A stretch of DNA of 42,858 nucleotides from Coxiellaceae bacterium (lineage in GTDB: Bacteria; Pseudomonadota; Gammaproteobacteria; Berkiellales; Berkiellaceae), in NCBI GenBank assembly GCA_947478905.1, contig CANJXG010000010.1, positions 1 to 42,858 on the forward strand, given 5' to 3'. Made by a program: the position numbers and the translations under genes. Under the pieces are notes generated by a model, which was given only the letters and a program-made list of their open reading frames with translations, ran no database searches and had not been told where the DNA came from. Below, piece after piece: positions 1-8,354 of the stretch. How positions within the stretch are numbered: position 1 is the stretch's first letter; each line of letters begins with the position of its first letter.

Positions 1-162
1 TGGAGTCATTATGACATAAAAAATTTTTTTTTCAAAATATATTTTATGTTTTATGTCACTACAAATGGCTTTCTGAGGATTTTCAAAAAAATAACACGAT
101 AAATTAACAAGTTGAAAAATTGAAAGTTCAAATTTAGTGGGAACTTAGGCATAGTTATTTAA
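1..162. other. AT-rich flank with no gene seen
   Basis: The sequence is strongly AT-rich with poly-T and poly-A runs. It lies downstream of the truncated DUF1016 gene, where the nuclease domain would be expected. No continuation of that protein, no RNA gene and no clear terminator are visible. Confidence 0.5.
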
Positions 163-567
163 CTATGGACAAAGATGGGTATAATGAATCCAAGAAAGAT
201 TAGGGTTTAAGCTGGGAGACTGAGATTTCCGCCGCACTGCGGCGGAATTTTCAACCTCTTGATAAATGATATAAAATCTTCTTGCTCGCTCAAGAGTATC
301 TACACTAAAACCTCTTTTGTATTGCTGCTGCAGCCGCATTGAGAGGTTATGAAGAACGGCTGTTCCGTATTCTGAACGCTCATAGCCAAATTGTTCTTCT
401 TCTACTATTTCCTGACCAATTAACCAATAGGCTCTAACCATTTCGGTATCAATGGTACGTTGAACACGCTGTCGCGCTTGAGTAATATGGTCATTAACCC
501 GATTATAAAGAGAGTTTATACGATCGGTATCCATCAGCGATAACAAAGTGTCTTTTTCTTTTTTCAT
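163..567 (-). pseudogene. Truncated DUF1016 N-terminal domain (YhcG/PDDEXK nuclease family remnant)
   Basis: About 134 residues with the features of the DUF1016 N-terminal domain: an N-terminal helical stretch, a central YWLIGQEIVEEEQ motif, a G-Y-ER-S-YG segment, and a conserved NLSW-H-Y motif at the end. Full-length family members are about 330-370 aa and carry a C-terminal PDDEXK nuclease domain. Here the frame stops just after the NLSWIHYTH motif, and the 160 bases that follow on this strand are AT-rich and show no continuation. I chose the second Met (complement of 567) because a GGGG sits about 7 bases upstream; a start at 579 is possible. It is best read as a decayed copy of a restriction- or toxin-associated nuclease. 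A free-standing DNA-binding half cannot be excluded. Confidence 0.7.
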
Positions 568-672
568 AAATAACCCCATCCAAAATTAAATTCATCCTAA
601 ACTTTTATTTTAATTGGCCAAAGATATTTTGAACTACAAAGGCAAGCCTTTAAGCATGTGTAGGCGTATACC

Positions 673-1662
673 TCATCGTAGGCGGTCCCTCTTTTTCATT
701 TTTTTCTTAACAGGATTTTTCGCGCAATGCGCTCTTCTTAAAGTAGTCAATCCTTTTGGATGTAATTTGCTCGGTGGGTAGTGTACTATGCAGGCCTTAA
801 CAGCGTGATAACCAACAGAGCACTGTAATGCCTTTTGAGTGACAACTTTAGATAGATCCAAGGGGCCTTCATCATATAAACCATAATCTAACAACAAATT
901 CAGTGTCTTTAGGAGCCTCTTATCCACCATCTCATAATCCTTAGCCCACTGTTTTGTACTTCGTAGATATTTTTCATGATCTTTCTGAGAATAGGTCTTA
1001 GTTGAAACTGTAATAGGCTTTTTGCTATCGTAATCAGTTTTGAATTTCCCATTATAAGGGCCATTAATATATTTTTCTATAAATGCACCATCTAGCTTCA
1101 AACCATACTGGTTCTCATAATCACATAATAAAGCCCGCCCAAAATCAGTACTATAAAACGCCTTTGCTGCAGGATTTTTCATCGCATTAATTGCAGCCTG
1201 TACTTTTTCCTTCATCTTTTTTATTGCAATTGGATAAGCACCATTAATTTCTTTTATCCCATATTCACTTGCAAGCGCAGTATTCACACGTTCAAGATTT
1301 TTTCCAAATATTTCTTGAGGAGTTTTTCCACGTTCTCGTAATTTACAATTCTTATCTCCTACTATTGAAGGCAATTCCGCTTCACTAAATATTTTCTCAC
1401 CTTTATTTGTTTTGGCATTCTTTAATATTTTCTCAAAAAGATCAGCATGTTTTAGATCTCTCCCCATATCCATTTGATTACCCCCAAATGAAAGCCCACT
1501 GTTCCCCTTTTTTTTAGCAAGGCGAATCTCATAACCATGATACCCATTAATTAACTCATTGCGCATCATAAGATCATGAACAATCTTATCAAAACCCGTA
1601 AGATGATCTCCTCCTGTGAACCGTGGGCCATCATCTTTTGGTGACTTCTTCTTTGACATCAA
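673..1662 (-). CDS. Orphan 329-aa protein with a possible lysozyme-like motif
   Basis: I do not recognise this protein. It is soluble in appearance (no signal peptide or membrane helix), rich in Lys, and ends in a very basic tail (KKKMKKRDR). Near residues 40-65 there is a Glu followed by an NSGLSFGGNQMDMG block. This recalls the E...G-x-S/T-x-G-x-Q/Y arrangement around the active site of lysozyme-like phage and pesticin muramidases, but that resemblance is weak and from memory. A run of helices containing ALLCDYENQYGLKLDG and FIEKYINGP follows. The gene lies 12 bases downstream of the lipoprotein gene on the same strand, so the two may be co-transcribed. Its placement beside a nuclease remnant suggests an accessory region. 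A secreted enzyme or effector is possible but unproven. Confidence 0.6.
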   Translation of the reverse strand: MMSKKKSPKDDGPRFTGGDHLTGFDKIVHDLMMRNELINGYHGYEIRLAKKKGNSGLSFGGNQMDMGRDLKHADLFEKILKNAKTNKGEKIFSEAELPSIVGDKNCKLRERGKTPQEIFGKNLERVNTALASEYGIKEINGAYPIAIKKMKEKVQAAINAMKNPAAKAFYSTDFGRALLCDYENQYGLKLDGAFIEKYINGPYNGKFKTDYDSKKPITVSTKTYSQKDHEKYLRSTKQWAKDYEMVDKRLLKTLNLLLDYGLYDEGPLDLSKVVTQKALQCSVGYHAVKACIVHYPPSKLHPKGLTTLRRAHCAKNPVKKKMKKRDRLR

Positions 1663-1674
1663 ACTACTTTCCTA

Positions 1675-2568
1675 CTATTTATATAATTTATGAAAATGCT
1701 GCAACAAAGTATCATGGATACTCTGGTATAGCGGGACTTCTTCGTCGATAATTTTTTTGTGTAATTCTTCTATCAATGAATACTCAATCACAAAAAAATT
1801 ACGATTAATATAGTCACCATAGTGTATCACTGTAGGCGAGACTGGTGTAAACTTAGTCTTTAATTCTTTATCAAATCTTAAAATAAGACTTCCTCCGTTC
1901 TCAAATACGAGAAAAGTATCATCTTTAAGAGGAATCAGGTGATGTAGCGTATGTAGTTTTTGATATAAAAAAGGCGCTGCATTTTCTTCACATAACCCTT
2001 CGTCAATATAGACATCAACCTGGGGAGCAGCCTCTAAAATGGAATATTTTTTTGTATTCCCTTGCCCATCTGTTTTAATCAAATAATCAGCATAAAAGTC
2101 AGGTGTAAAACACATATTTGGACGTGAGCCATTATATACTGCAAGTGTAGAACCATCTTTAAATTTTATTGGGGGGGCAAATAAACTTATAGGTATCTCT
2201 TTACCTTCAGTCACTTTGAATAGCTGATTTCTCTCTTGAACATTTAATTTTATTTTTTCACCCTTAAAAAATTTAATTAACATGTATTGTCGGTTTGTCA
2301 TGGATGCTCTAGCCTCCATAGGTTTTGTATTCTCATAGGAATAACCTATCACAAACCAAAAATCACCATCATCCATAGCATACGCTTCAACGCCCGCTAG
2401 CCCCCATTTCATGGCGGGAAATTCTGACAAATCATAGCCCCAGACATCTGGATAAGGAGGATAGATTTTGTTAGTTTTTGGTTGATGAGAGCAACTGAAT
2501 ATGAAGAGAAGAAATATGATCGAAAAGTACGATAGACTTTTTTTAATAAATTTGTTGAATAAAATCAT
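1675..2568 (-). CDS. Predicted lipoprotein of unknown function (297 aa)
   Basis: The reading frame is open from 2622, but the Met at 2568 is the better start. It has an AGAAG about 8 bases upstream and gives a classic type II signal peptide: basic MILFNKFIKK, then a hydrophobic core, then an IFSC lipobox with the acylated Cys at residue 26. The mature part (about 270 aa) begins with a Pro/Tyr-rich segment (IYPPYPDVWGYDLSEFP), followed by what looks like a beta-rich domain. I know of no family for it. The product is expected to be anchored in the inner or outer membrane, facing the periplasm or cell surface. The next gene (329 aa) follows 12 bases downstream, so the two probably form a unit. 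Confidence 0.72.
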   Translation of the reverse strand: MILFNKFIKKSLSYFSIIFLLFIFSCSHQPKTNKIYPPYPDVWGYDLSEFPAMKWGLAGVEAYAMDDGDFWFVIGYSYENTKPMEARASMTNRQYMLIKFFKGEKIKLNVQERNQLFKVTEGKEIPISLFAPPIKFKDGSTLAVYNGSRPNMCFTPDFYADYLIKTDGQGNTKKYSILEAAPQVDVYIDEGLCEENAAPFLYQKLHTLHHLIPLKDDTFLVFENGGSLILRFDKELKTKFTPVSPTVIHYGDYINRNFFVIEYSLIEELHKKIIDEEVPLYQSIHDTLLQHFHKLYK

Positions 2569-2707
2569 TTTTAATTCTTCTGTCAAGAAGTTAAGTATAA
2601 AAGCATGAATGATGCATATCACATAATAATATTAAGGCAAGTTCTATGCAAGGAATAGTTGAATCTCTTTGTTGATCCATTAAATCTCTCTCGCCGCTGC
2701 GCGCCGG

Positions 2708-2727
2708 TCTCTCTTTACAAAGAGAGA
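2708..2727. repeat. Near-perfect hairpin, TCTCTCTTT / AAAGAGAGA
   Basis: A 9-bp perfect inverted repeat separated by only two bases lies in the 285-base spacer between the lipoprotein start and tRNA-Leu. Two further partial copies of the left arm (AATCTC-type) lie at about 2662-2672 and 2683-2691, so alternative pairings are possible. It could be a degenerate interspersed palindromic repeat or a transcript hairpin. The remainder of the spacer (2569-2853) holds no gene that I can support. Confidence 0.4.
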
Positions 2728-2853
2728 TTATTGTTCGCTTCCGTCTGCGCTACGCTAGGACGTGAGTTCCACCACCCAGATCCATTACAACAGCGTATGG
2801 GTTTTATGAAAATTTAATGATAAGAGATAAAAGAAATAAAAAGGATATATGAA

Positions 2854-2940
2854 TGGTGCCCGGGGCCGGAATCGAACCGGCATGGTGTTACCACCGAGGG
2901 ATTTTAAGTCCCTTGCGTCTACCTATTTCGCCACCCGGGC
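2854..2940 (-). tRNA. tRNA-Leu (anticodon UAA)
   Basis: On the minus strand a GCCCGGG acceptor arm pairs with CCCGGGC, followed by A and an encoded CCA. The anticodon arm is GGGAC-TTAAAA-TCCC with anticodon TAA, and there is a long class II variable arm. The length is 87 nt. It is the last of three tRNAs, Gly-Cys-Leu in transcription order, matching the glyW-cysT-leuZ order downstream of pgsA in E. coli. Confidence 0.96.
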
Positions 2941-2953
2941 AGGATATATTATA

Positions 2954-3027
2954 TGGAGGCTGAGGCCGGAATCGAACCGGCGTACGCGGCTTTGCAGGCC
3001 GCTGCATGGCCACTCTGCCACCCAGCC
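2954..3027 (-). tRNA. tRNA-Cys (anticodon GCA)
   Basis: GGCTGGG at the 5' end pairs with the 3' acceptor strand, the CCA is encoded, and the T arm contains GGTTCGATTCC. The anticodon loop CTGCAAA gives GCA. It is 74 nt long and lies between tRNA-Gly and tRNA-Leu in the same transcript. Confidence 0.96.
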
Positions 3028-3066
3028 AAAAGGGTATTTTCCGTGGCCTAAAATACTAAACTAATT

Positions 3067-3142
<76 letters not shown>

Positions 3143-3168
3143 TAATCTAATATTGATCTAATGTATGC

Positions 3169-3196
3169 ATTTTACAGTTTCATGATTTTGTGTCAA
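3169..3196 (-). promoter_or_regulatory. Sigma-70 promoter of the tRNA-Gly-Cys-Leu cluster
   Basis: On the minus strand there is a perfect -35 TTGACA (complement of 3191-3196), a 16-base spacer, and a -10 TAAAAT (complement of 3169-3174, 5 of 6). It lies between the end of pgsA and tRNA-Gly, so the tRNAs can be transcribed independently of uvrC-pgsA. Confidence 0.7.
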
Positions 3197-3219
3197 GCAC
3201 TTTTCATGTTTTTATTTTT

Positions 3220-3777
3220 TTAGTTTAATACCTTCATTGCTGCTTTCAAATAAGAAAACATAGAAATCAATGTCAGAGCTACAGCTAAGTACATCAATAC
3301 CACGCCTCCCCATACTAGCGGCCGACTCCAGTCGGCTGGCTGAGACAATAATAAAATGATGGCAAGCATTTGAAAACTTGTTTTGAGCTTTCCTATAAAA
3401 CTCACAGAAACACTGGTTTTTTTTCCAACTTCTGCCATCCATTCTCTTAAAGCAGAAATAATAATTTCTCTACCAACAATAATGGCTGCAGGCAAAGCAA
3501 TCCAAGCGGTCCCATACTCTGACGCTAATAAGACTAAGGCTATAGAAATAAGTAATTTATCAGCAACCGGATCTAAAAAAGCACCAAAACGGGAGGTCTG
3601 ATGTAGTTTTCGAGCTAAATAACCATCGAGCCAATCGGTGAAAGCGGCCAGGCAAAAAATTCCTGAAGTGATCAAGTCCATATATCTGCCAGGCAAATAA
3701 AACACGATCACAAAAATCGGGATCATTGCGATGCGTGTATAAGTTAAGATATTAGGGATGGTTAATGGCCTATTCAT
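3220..3777 (-). CDS. pgsA: CDP-diacylglycerol--glycerol-3-phosphate 3-phosphatidyltransferase
   Basis: The enzyme makes phosphatidylglycerol phosphate from CDP-diacylglycerol and glycerol 3-phosphate, the committed step to phosphatidylglycerol and cardiolipin, in the inner membrane. The CDP-alcohol phosphotransferase signature is complete: D-x2-DG-x2-AR-x8-G-x3-D-x3-D, seen as DWLDGYLAR...GAFLDPVAD. Several hydrophobic segments are present and the length of 185 aa is typical. It starts 20 bases after the uvrC stop and is followed by the tRNA-Gly-Cys-Leu cluster, the usual gammaproteobacterial arrangement, so it is probably co-transcribed with uvrC. Confidence 0.96.
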   Translation of the reverse strand: MNRPLTIPNILTYTRIAMIPIFVIVFYLPGRYMDLITSGIFCLAAFTDWLDGYLARKLHQTSRFGAFLDPVADKLLISIALVLLASEYGTAWIALPAAIIVGREIIISALREWMAEVGKKTSVSVSFIGKLKTSFQMLAIILLLSQPADWSRPLVWGGVVLMYLAVALTLISMFSYLKAAMKVLN

Positions 3778-3797
3778 ACCCCTAAGATTATCACGAT

Positions 3798-5684
3798 TTA
3801 TTCGCCATGCAAATAAGCATAAATTTTATTTGCTAAATCTGGCCCAATTCCAGGTACCTTCGTAATCGATTCTAGGCTAGCACTACTTAAACCTTGTAGG
3901 CCCCCAAAATAATTTAATAGAGTTTGACGGCGTTTTGGCCCTAAACCATAAATCTCCTCTAAAGGAGAGACTCGCCTTGCTTTAGCGCGTTTTTTTCGAT
4001 GTGCACTAATTGCAAAGCGGTGTGCCTCATCTCGAATAGCTTGAATAAGATGAAGTGCCGCAGAAGTAGGCTGTAAGTGGATAATACCTTGCTGCTCATT
4101 ATCATTAGGCTGTATAACATATAAAGTTTCTAAACCAGGCTTACGCCCTTCTCCTTTGGCTACCCCCATTAAAGTAACATCAATAATTTGAAGCTCTTTG
4201 AACACTTTTTGACCTACGGATAACTGCCCTTTTCCTCCATCTATAATCAAAATAGAAGGTAAAATATTGCCTTCTTTTTTAAGACGTTTATAATGTCGCA
4301 TTAACGCTTCTTCTAATGCAGCATAATCATCCCCCGTGTTTACCTCTAAATTAAATCGCCTATAATCCGATTTAAGAGGGCCATTTTGGTCAAAAACCAC
4401 ACACGAAGCTACTGGATGCTCTCCTAGGGTATGACTCACATCAAAACATTCCATACGGGTAATAGGGTTTGTATAACCCAATACTTTTTCCAAGGCCTCA
4501 TATCGTTTTAAAATAACCAGATTGCTACTTACTCTTTGTTGCAAACTTTCTTTAGCATTTTGCAAAGCTAATTCAAGCCAACGCGCTTTTTGTAAACGCA
4601 CAGGGGTATTCATATGAGAAATCAAGCGAATTGTTTTTTGAGCGAATTGCGAAATACTCTGGGTCAATAACTGTTGTTCTTCGGATTCTATAGAGGTATT
4701 AATGATAATATCTTTTGGAAAATCTCGTTGAGCGATTAAATAGTATTGACTCACAAATTGAGAAACAACTTCTGATAAAAACTCCGACATAGATTCAGAG
4801 CTTGATTCTATAGGCGCTGTGGGGATTTTAGGGAAAAAAGATTTCCCCCCCATGACTTTACCATCTCGAATAAATAAAATATAAACACATACTAACGTGG
4901 CAGAAGCAGGATGCGGCTGCGCAACAATGCAATCGATGTGATGATGGGTAGTTTGCCCTTCTATTGCTTGTTGTTCAACAATTTTATTGAGCTGTGCAAT
5001 TTGATCTCGTAGCTGCGCTGCTTTTTCAAAATCGAGATCATGGCTCGCTTTTGTCATGACATTAATTTTATTTTGGATAATATCTTGTTGTTTACCGCTC
5101 AAAAACAGACTGACACTTTCGACTTCTTTAGCGTAGTCTGCTTCACTAATATATCCCGTACATGGGGCAGAGCATCGCTTAATTTGATATTGCAAACAAG
5201 GTCGTGAACGGTTTTGAAAAAAAACATCATCACATTGTCTTAATTTAAATAATTTTTGCAATAAATTGAGGGTATATCTTACTGCTTCTATATTTGGATA
5301 GGGGCCAAAACGCGTCCCTTGTTGATTTGGCCTTGGTCCTCGTTGCGAAATAAGCCTTGGAAAGGCATGCTTTGATAAAAATAAATACGGATAAGATTTA
5401 TCATCTTTGAAAACAATATTATATTTAGGATTAAGAGACTTAATTAAAGTGTTTTCTAAAAGTAAGGCTTCTTTTTCATTTCCAGTGACGGTAATTTCAA
5501 TATTATGAATTTGTTCAACTAAAGCACTCAAGCGGTTATTAGTTTGCAACCTAAAATAACTAGAGACACGTTTTTTTAAATTTTTTGCTTTCCCAACATA
5601 TAACACATGTCCTTTCACATCTTTCATACAATAGACACCTGGTTTTGAAGTAAGTGTCTCTAGAAAAACTTTAGAATTAAACAT
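3798..5684 (-). CDS. uvrC: Excinuclease ABC subunit C
   Basis: UvrC makes both incisions around bulky DNA lesions after UvrAB loading, in nucleotide excision repair. An N-terminal GIY-YIG nuclease domain is seen (GVYCMKD...VLYVGKAKNLKKR), then a Cys-rich segment, a UVR motif at about residues 195-235 (DLDFEKAAQLRDQIAQL), an RNase H-like C-terminal nuclease domain (FDVSHTLGE, IDGGKGQL) and terminal helix-hairpin-helix repeats (GLGPKRR, VPGIGPDLA). The frame is open to 5711. I prefer the Met at 5684 because it begins the conserved MFNSKVFLETL block; it overlaps the stop of the upstream response regulator by 8 bases, suggesting translational coupling. Length from this start is 628 aa, normal for the family. 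Confidence 0.95.
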   Translation of the reverse strand: MFNSKVFLETLTSKPGVYCMKDVKGHVLYVGKAKNLKKRVSSYFRLQTNNRLSALVEQIHNIEITVTGNEKEALLLENTLIKSLNPKYNIVFKDDKSYPYLFLSKHAFPRLISQRGPRPNQQGTRFGPYPNIEAVRYTLNLLQKLFKLRQCDDVFFQNRSRPCLQYQIKRCSAPCTGYISEADYAKEVESVSLFLSGKQQDIIQNKINVMTKASHDLDFEKAAQLRDQIAQLNKIVEQQAIEGQTTHHHIDCIVAQPHPASATLVCVYILFIRDGKVMGGKSFFPKIPTAPIESSSESMSEFLSEVVSQFVSQYYLIAQRDFPKDIIINTSIESEEQQLLTQSISQFAQKTIRLISHMNTPVRLQKARWLELALQNAKESLQQRVSSNLVILKRYEALEKVLGYTNPITRMECFDVSHTLGEHPVASCVVFDQNGPLKSDYRRFNLEVNTGDDYAALEEALMRHYKRLKKEGNILPSILIIDGGKGQLSVGQKVFKELQIIDVTLMGVAKGEGRKPGLETLYVIQPNDNEQQGIIHLQPTSAALHLIQAIRDEAHRFAISAHRKKRAKARRVSPLEEIYGLGPKRRQTLLNYFGGLQGLSSASLESITKVPGIGPDLANKIYAYLHGE

Positions 5685-6315
5685 AGCCTGCCATGCCATG
5701 ACGAATGGCAAAATGCGTCAAAGCAACATCGCTATGTACTTTAAGTTTTTCAAATAAACGATAACGATAGGTGTTGACTGTTTTTGGGCTCAAACAAAGC
5801 TTATCGGAAATATTTTGTACTTTTTGACCGCTGGTAATCATCAACATCACTTGTAATTCCCGAGTCGATAGAGCATCAAATAAAGAAGGATTTTGATTTG
5901 AAATATTTTTTAAAGCCAGTTGTTGGGCTATAGCAGCACTAAGATACGTTTCACCTTGATACACAGCATGAATCGCTTGTATGAGCTCATCTAATTTTGA
6001 TTTTTTGGTAAGATAACCTGTGGCGCCTGCTTTGAGCATGTGTGAGGGGAAAGGCTCTTCATCACACATCGTCAATGCTATGATTTTTATTTGGGGATGG
6101 GTTTGTATTAATTTTCGAGTGGTTTCAATGCCGCCAATACCTGGCATTCGTACTTCCATTAACACTACATGGGGCCTTTGCTCACGAACGATTTGAAGTG
6201 CTTCTTTTGCATTAGAAGCTTCGCCTATAACTTGAATGTCTTTTATATCCGATAACAGACTTTTAATTCCTGCTCGTACTAAATCTTGATCATCTACCAA
6301 AAGAACAGTAATCAC
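5677..6315 (-). CDS. GacA/UvrY/LetA-type response regulator with Glu54 in place of Asp54
   Basis: A NarL/FixJ-type regulator: a receiver domain (residues 1-120) and a C-terminal LuxR helix-turn-helix (about 150-205; LSTRELQVML...LSPKTVNTYRYRLFEKL). Position directly upstream of uvrC and the VRMPGIGG motif identify it as the GacA/UvrY/LetA orthologue. In that family it switches on small RNAs that titrate CsrA. The acidic pocket D8-D9, the Thr in IIALT and the Lys in GYLTKK are kept, but the phospho-acceptor is E54 (codon GAA in VVLMEVRMP), where the family has Asp. Glu at this position often mimics phosphorylation, so the protein may be constitutively active or uncoupled from a GacS/LetS kinase. 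Everything but the biochemical consequence is seen directly. Confidence 0.93.
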   Translation of the reverse strand: MITVLLVDDQDLVRAGIKSLLSDIKDIQVIGEASNAKEALQIVREQRPHVVLMEVRMPGIGGIETTRKLIQTHPQIKIIALTMCDEEPFPSHMLKAGATGYLTKKSKLDELIQAIHAVYQGETYLSAAIAQQLALKNISNQNPSLFDALSTRELQVMLMITSGQKVQNISDKLCLSPKTVNTYRYRLFEKLKVHSDVALTHFAIRHGMAGYV

Positions 6316-6441
6316 AATTATTATCCTTATTAAGCATAATAAAAAAATAGGGAGGTTTTTTTAGAATAACCCAGATGAAAGAAATTTAAAAATTTGTGAT
6401 TCTTTGTAAAAATTAAGTTTTTTAACTTGATTTTAAAAATT

Positions 6442-6531
6442 TGGAGGAGAGACAGGGATTCGAACCCTGGGAAGGTTTAACCCTTCTACGGTTTTCAAGA
6501 CCGTCGCTTTCGACCGCTCAGCCATCTCTCC
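6442..6531 (-). tRNA. tRNA-Ser (anticodon UGA)
   Basis: GGAGAGA acceptor arm, long class II variable arm, GGTTCGAATCC-like T arm and encoded CCA. The anticodon loop CTTGAAA gives TGA. It is 90 nt long and lies downstream of tRNA-Val on the same strand, probably in one transcript. Confidence 0.95.
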
Positions 6532-6597
6532 AAGAATGTAAAATTCTACCTAAAGTTCAAGGACTACGCAACTTATTTTTATTTAATTTTACAACAT

Positions 6598-6672
6598 TGG
6601 TAGGCGCGAGTGGGATTGAACCACCGACCCTCTCGATGTCACCGAGATGCTCTACCACTGAGCTACGCGCCT
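6598..6672 (-). tRNA. tRNA-Val (anticodon GAC)
   Basis: The 5' AGGCGCG pairs with CGCGCCT before A-CCA. The anticodon stem TCTCG/CGAGA encloses loop GTGACAT, so positions 34-36 are GAC. The D arm GCTCAGTGGTAGAGC and the T arm GGTGGTTCAATCCCACT are regular. It is 75 nt long. Confidence 0.93.
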
Positions 6673-6686
6673 ATTGAAGCTTTTAT

Positions 6687-6715
6687 ATTATATTATTAGC
6701 AGCACAATCATGCAA
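6687..6715 (-). promoter_or_regulatory. Sigma-70 promoter of tRNA-Val-Ser
   Basis: On the minus strand a -35 TTGCAT (complement of 6710-6715), a 17-base spacer and a perfect -10 TATAAT (complement of 6687-6692) lie about 15 bases before the mature 5' end of tRNA-Val. Confidence 0.7.
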
Positions 6716-6735
6716 ATTTTTAATCAATTTAGTTT

Positions 6736-7881
6736 TTACCCAACTGCATGTTCTACTTGTACTGCGTTGATCTTTAATCGAGTCTCAATTCTACTGGCTG
6801 CTTTGGCGCTACGTTGAGTTTTATCTTTTACTTTCCCTGCTAACTGCCCACAAGCAGCATCAATATCCTGCCCACGAGTTTTGCGAACCGTCGTTATAAA
6901 ACCGCCTTTTTGTAGTTGGCGGCTAAACTCATGGATTACATCAGGATCCGAACACACATACTCGGTTCCTACAAACGGATTAAAAGGAATCAAATTAATT
7001 TGACAAGGAACCCCATGAAGCACTCTGATTAATTGTTTTGCATGCTCGGGCTTATCATTGATCCCCTTAAGCATCACATATTCCATCATGATACGGCGTT
7101 TACTATCTACCCCAATATAGGTTTTACAAGCATCCAACACCATTTTCAATGGATATTTTTTATTCAAAGGAACGAGCTCCGCCCGTAAGGCATCATTAGG
7201 AGCATGTAAAGACAACGCCAAGGCTACATCGGTTACTTTTGCTAATTGCTCAATACCCGGGACTACACCTGAAGTACTCACAGTCACTCTGTATTTTGAT
7301 AGACCATAGGCTAAATCGTCGCGCATAATATTTAAAGCAGGTAATACATTGTCAAAATTGAGTAAAGGCTCGCCCATTCCCATCATAACGACATTGGTAA
7401 TAGTTCTGCCATCCTTACAAAACAATCCGGCTTCTTTTAAAATACGATGGGCTGCCCATAATTGACCAATAATCTCACTCGTTTCCAAATTTCTTTGAAA
7501 GCCTTGTTGCGCAGTATGGCAAAAACGACAGTTTAAAATACACCCTACTTGAGAAGAAATACATAATGTCGCTCGGCCCGCTTCAGGGATGTACACTGTT
7601 TCAATAGCGCCCCCTTCTGGTAAGCCAAACAACCATTTTCGCGTTCCATCAGTTGAAATTTGCTCTGTGACTGTCTTTAAAAATGTTAACTCACAATGCT
7701 CACTCAATTTTTCTTTAAGTGCCTTACTAATATTGCTCATCTGAGCAAAATCATTAATGCCTTCAGAGTGAATCCATTTTAATAATTGGGTTGCTCTATA
7801 AGGTTGCTCACCCCGTTCTACAAAGAACTTGGTGAGCATCTCTCTATCGTACCCTAGTAGATTAATTTTCTGATGTAACAT
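6736..7881 (-). CDS. rlmN: 23S rRNA A2503 / tRNA A37 C2-methyltransferase RlmN
   Basis: A radical-SAM enzyme that methylates C2 of adenine 2503 in 23S rRNA and of A37 in some tRNAs, supporting translational fidelity. The 4Fe-4S cluster motif C-x3-C-x2-C is at C114, C118 and C121 ([11 protein letters not shown]). The second catalytic Cys is in the [11 protein letters not shown] motif near the C-terminus, and the GMGEPL SAM-binding motif is present. The open frame extends to 8037, but that first stretch merely runs antisense-like through ndk in another frame and looks random. The Met at 7881 begins a normal RlmN N-terminus ([11 protein letters not shown]). It overlaps the end of ndk by 20 bases, so the two are coupled. 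Length is 381 aa. Confidence 0.96.
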   Translation of the reverse strand: MLHQKINLLGYDREMLTKFFVERGEQPYRATQLLKWIHSEGINDFAQMSNISKALKEKLSEHCELTFLKTVTEQISTDGTRKWLFGLPEGGAIETVYIPEAGRATLCISSQVGCILNCRFCHTAQQGFQRNLETSEIIGQLWAAHRILKEAGLFCKDGRTITNVVMMGMGEPLLNFDNVLPALNIMRDDLAYGLSKYRVTVSTSGVVPGIEQLAKVTDVALALSLHAPNDALRAELVPLNKKYPLKMVLDACKTYIGVDSKRRIMMEYVMLKGINDKPEHAKQLIRVLHGVPCQINLIPFNPFVGTEYVCSDPDVIHEFSRQLQKGGFITTVRKTRGQDIDAACGQLAGKVKDKTQRSAKAASRIETRLKINAVQVEHAVG

Positions 7882-8302
7882 ACACGTTGATCTTCGGGAA
7901 GAAAAATTCAATTTCAATTTTAGCATTTTCAACACTATCAGAGCCGTGCACTGCATTGGCGTCAATAGAATCGGCAAAATCAGCACGAATAGTCCCTGCT
8001 GCTGCTTCTTTAGGATTGGTTGCCCCCATAATGTCACGGTTCACTTGCATTGCATTCTCGCCCGCTAATACTTGAACGAAAACAGGCCCGCTTATCATAA
8101 AGCTAACTAAGTCGTTAAAGAATGGACGCGCGCGATGCACTGCATAAAAAGCTTCGGCTTGCGCTTGAGTCAACTGCATCATTTGTCCGGCAACCATTTT
8201 CAGGCCGGCTTTTTCAAAGCGTCCGATAATGGCACCTATTGCATTTTTTGCAACTGCATCGGGTTTGATAATAGAAAGGGTTAATTCTGTATTTTTAGTC
8301 AT
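7862..8302 (-). CDS. ndk: Nucleoside diphosphate kinase
   Basis: NDK transfers the gamma-phosphate among nucleoside triphosphates through a phospho-histidine, balancing NTP and dNTP pools in the cytosol. The catalytic His is H119 in the NAVHGSDS motif; [10 protein letters not shown] at the N-terminus and RPFF are also typical. Length is 146 aa, slightly longer than the usual 141-143. It lies 52 bases downstream of fdx, last but one in the isc gene row, an arrangement known from other gammaproteobacteria (isc genes - ndk - rlmN). Confidence 0.97.
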   Translation of the reverse strand: MTKNTELTLSIIKPDAVAKNAIGAIIGRFEKAGLKMVAGQMMQLTQAQAEAFYAVHRARPFFNDLVSFMISGPVFVQVLAGENAMQVNRDIMGATNPKEAAAGTIRADFADSIDANAVHGSDSVENAKIEIEFFFPKINVYVTSEN

Positions 8303-8354
8303 TTGAATGCCTTTTAAATTAATAATGATAAAACGATAATAATCCAGCGACTTA

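Noticed and set aside
2849-3064. A plus-strand open frame over the tRNA-Leu and -Cys genes
   Set aside because: It is the antisense of tRNAs, with the familiar PESNRRTRLCRPLHGH-type peptide from tRNA T arms; not a gene.
3212-3442. 76-codon open frame within pgsA
   Set aside because: Same strand, different frame, inside a conserved enzyme; no evidence for use.
6441-6677. A plus-strand open frame over tRNA-Ser and tRNA-Val
   Set aside because: Antisense to the tRNAs; typical spurious translation of tRNA genes.
7882-8037. N-terminal extension of rlmN
   Set aside because: It reads through ndk in another frame and has no similarity to RlmN; the Met at 7881 is the standard start.
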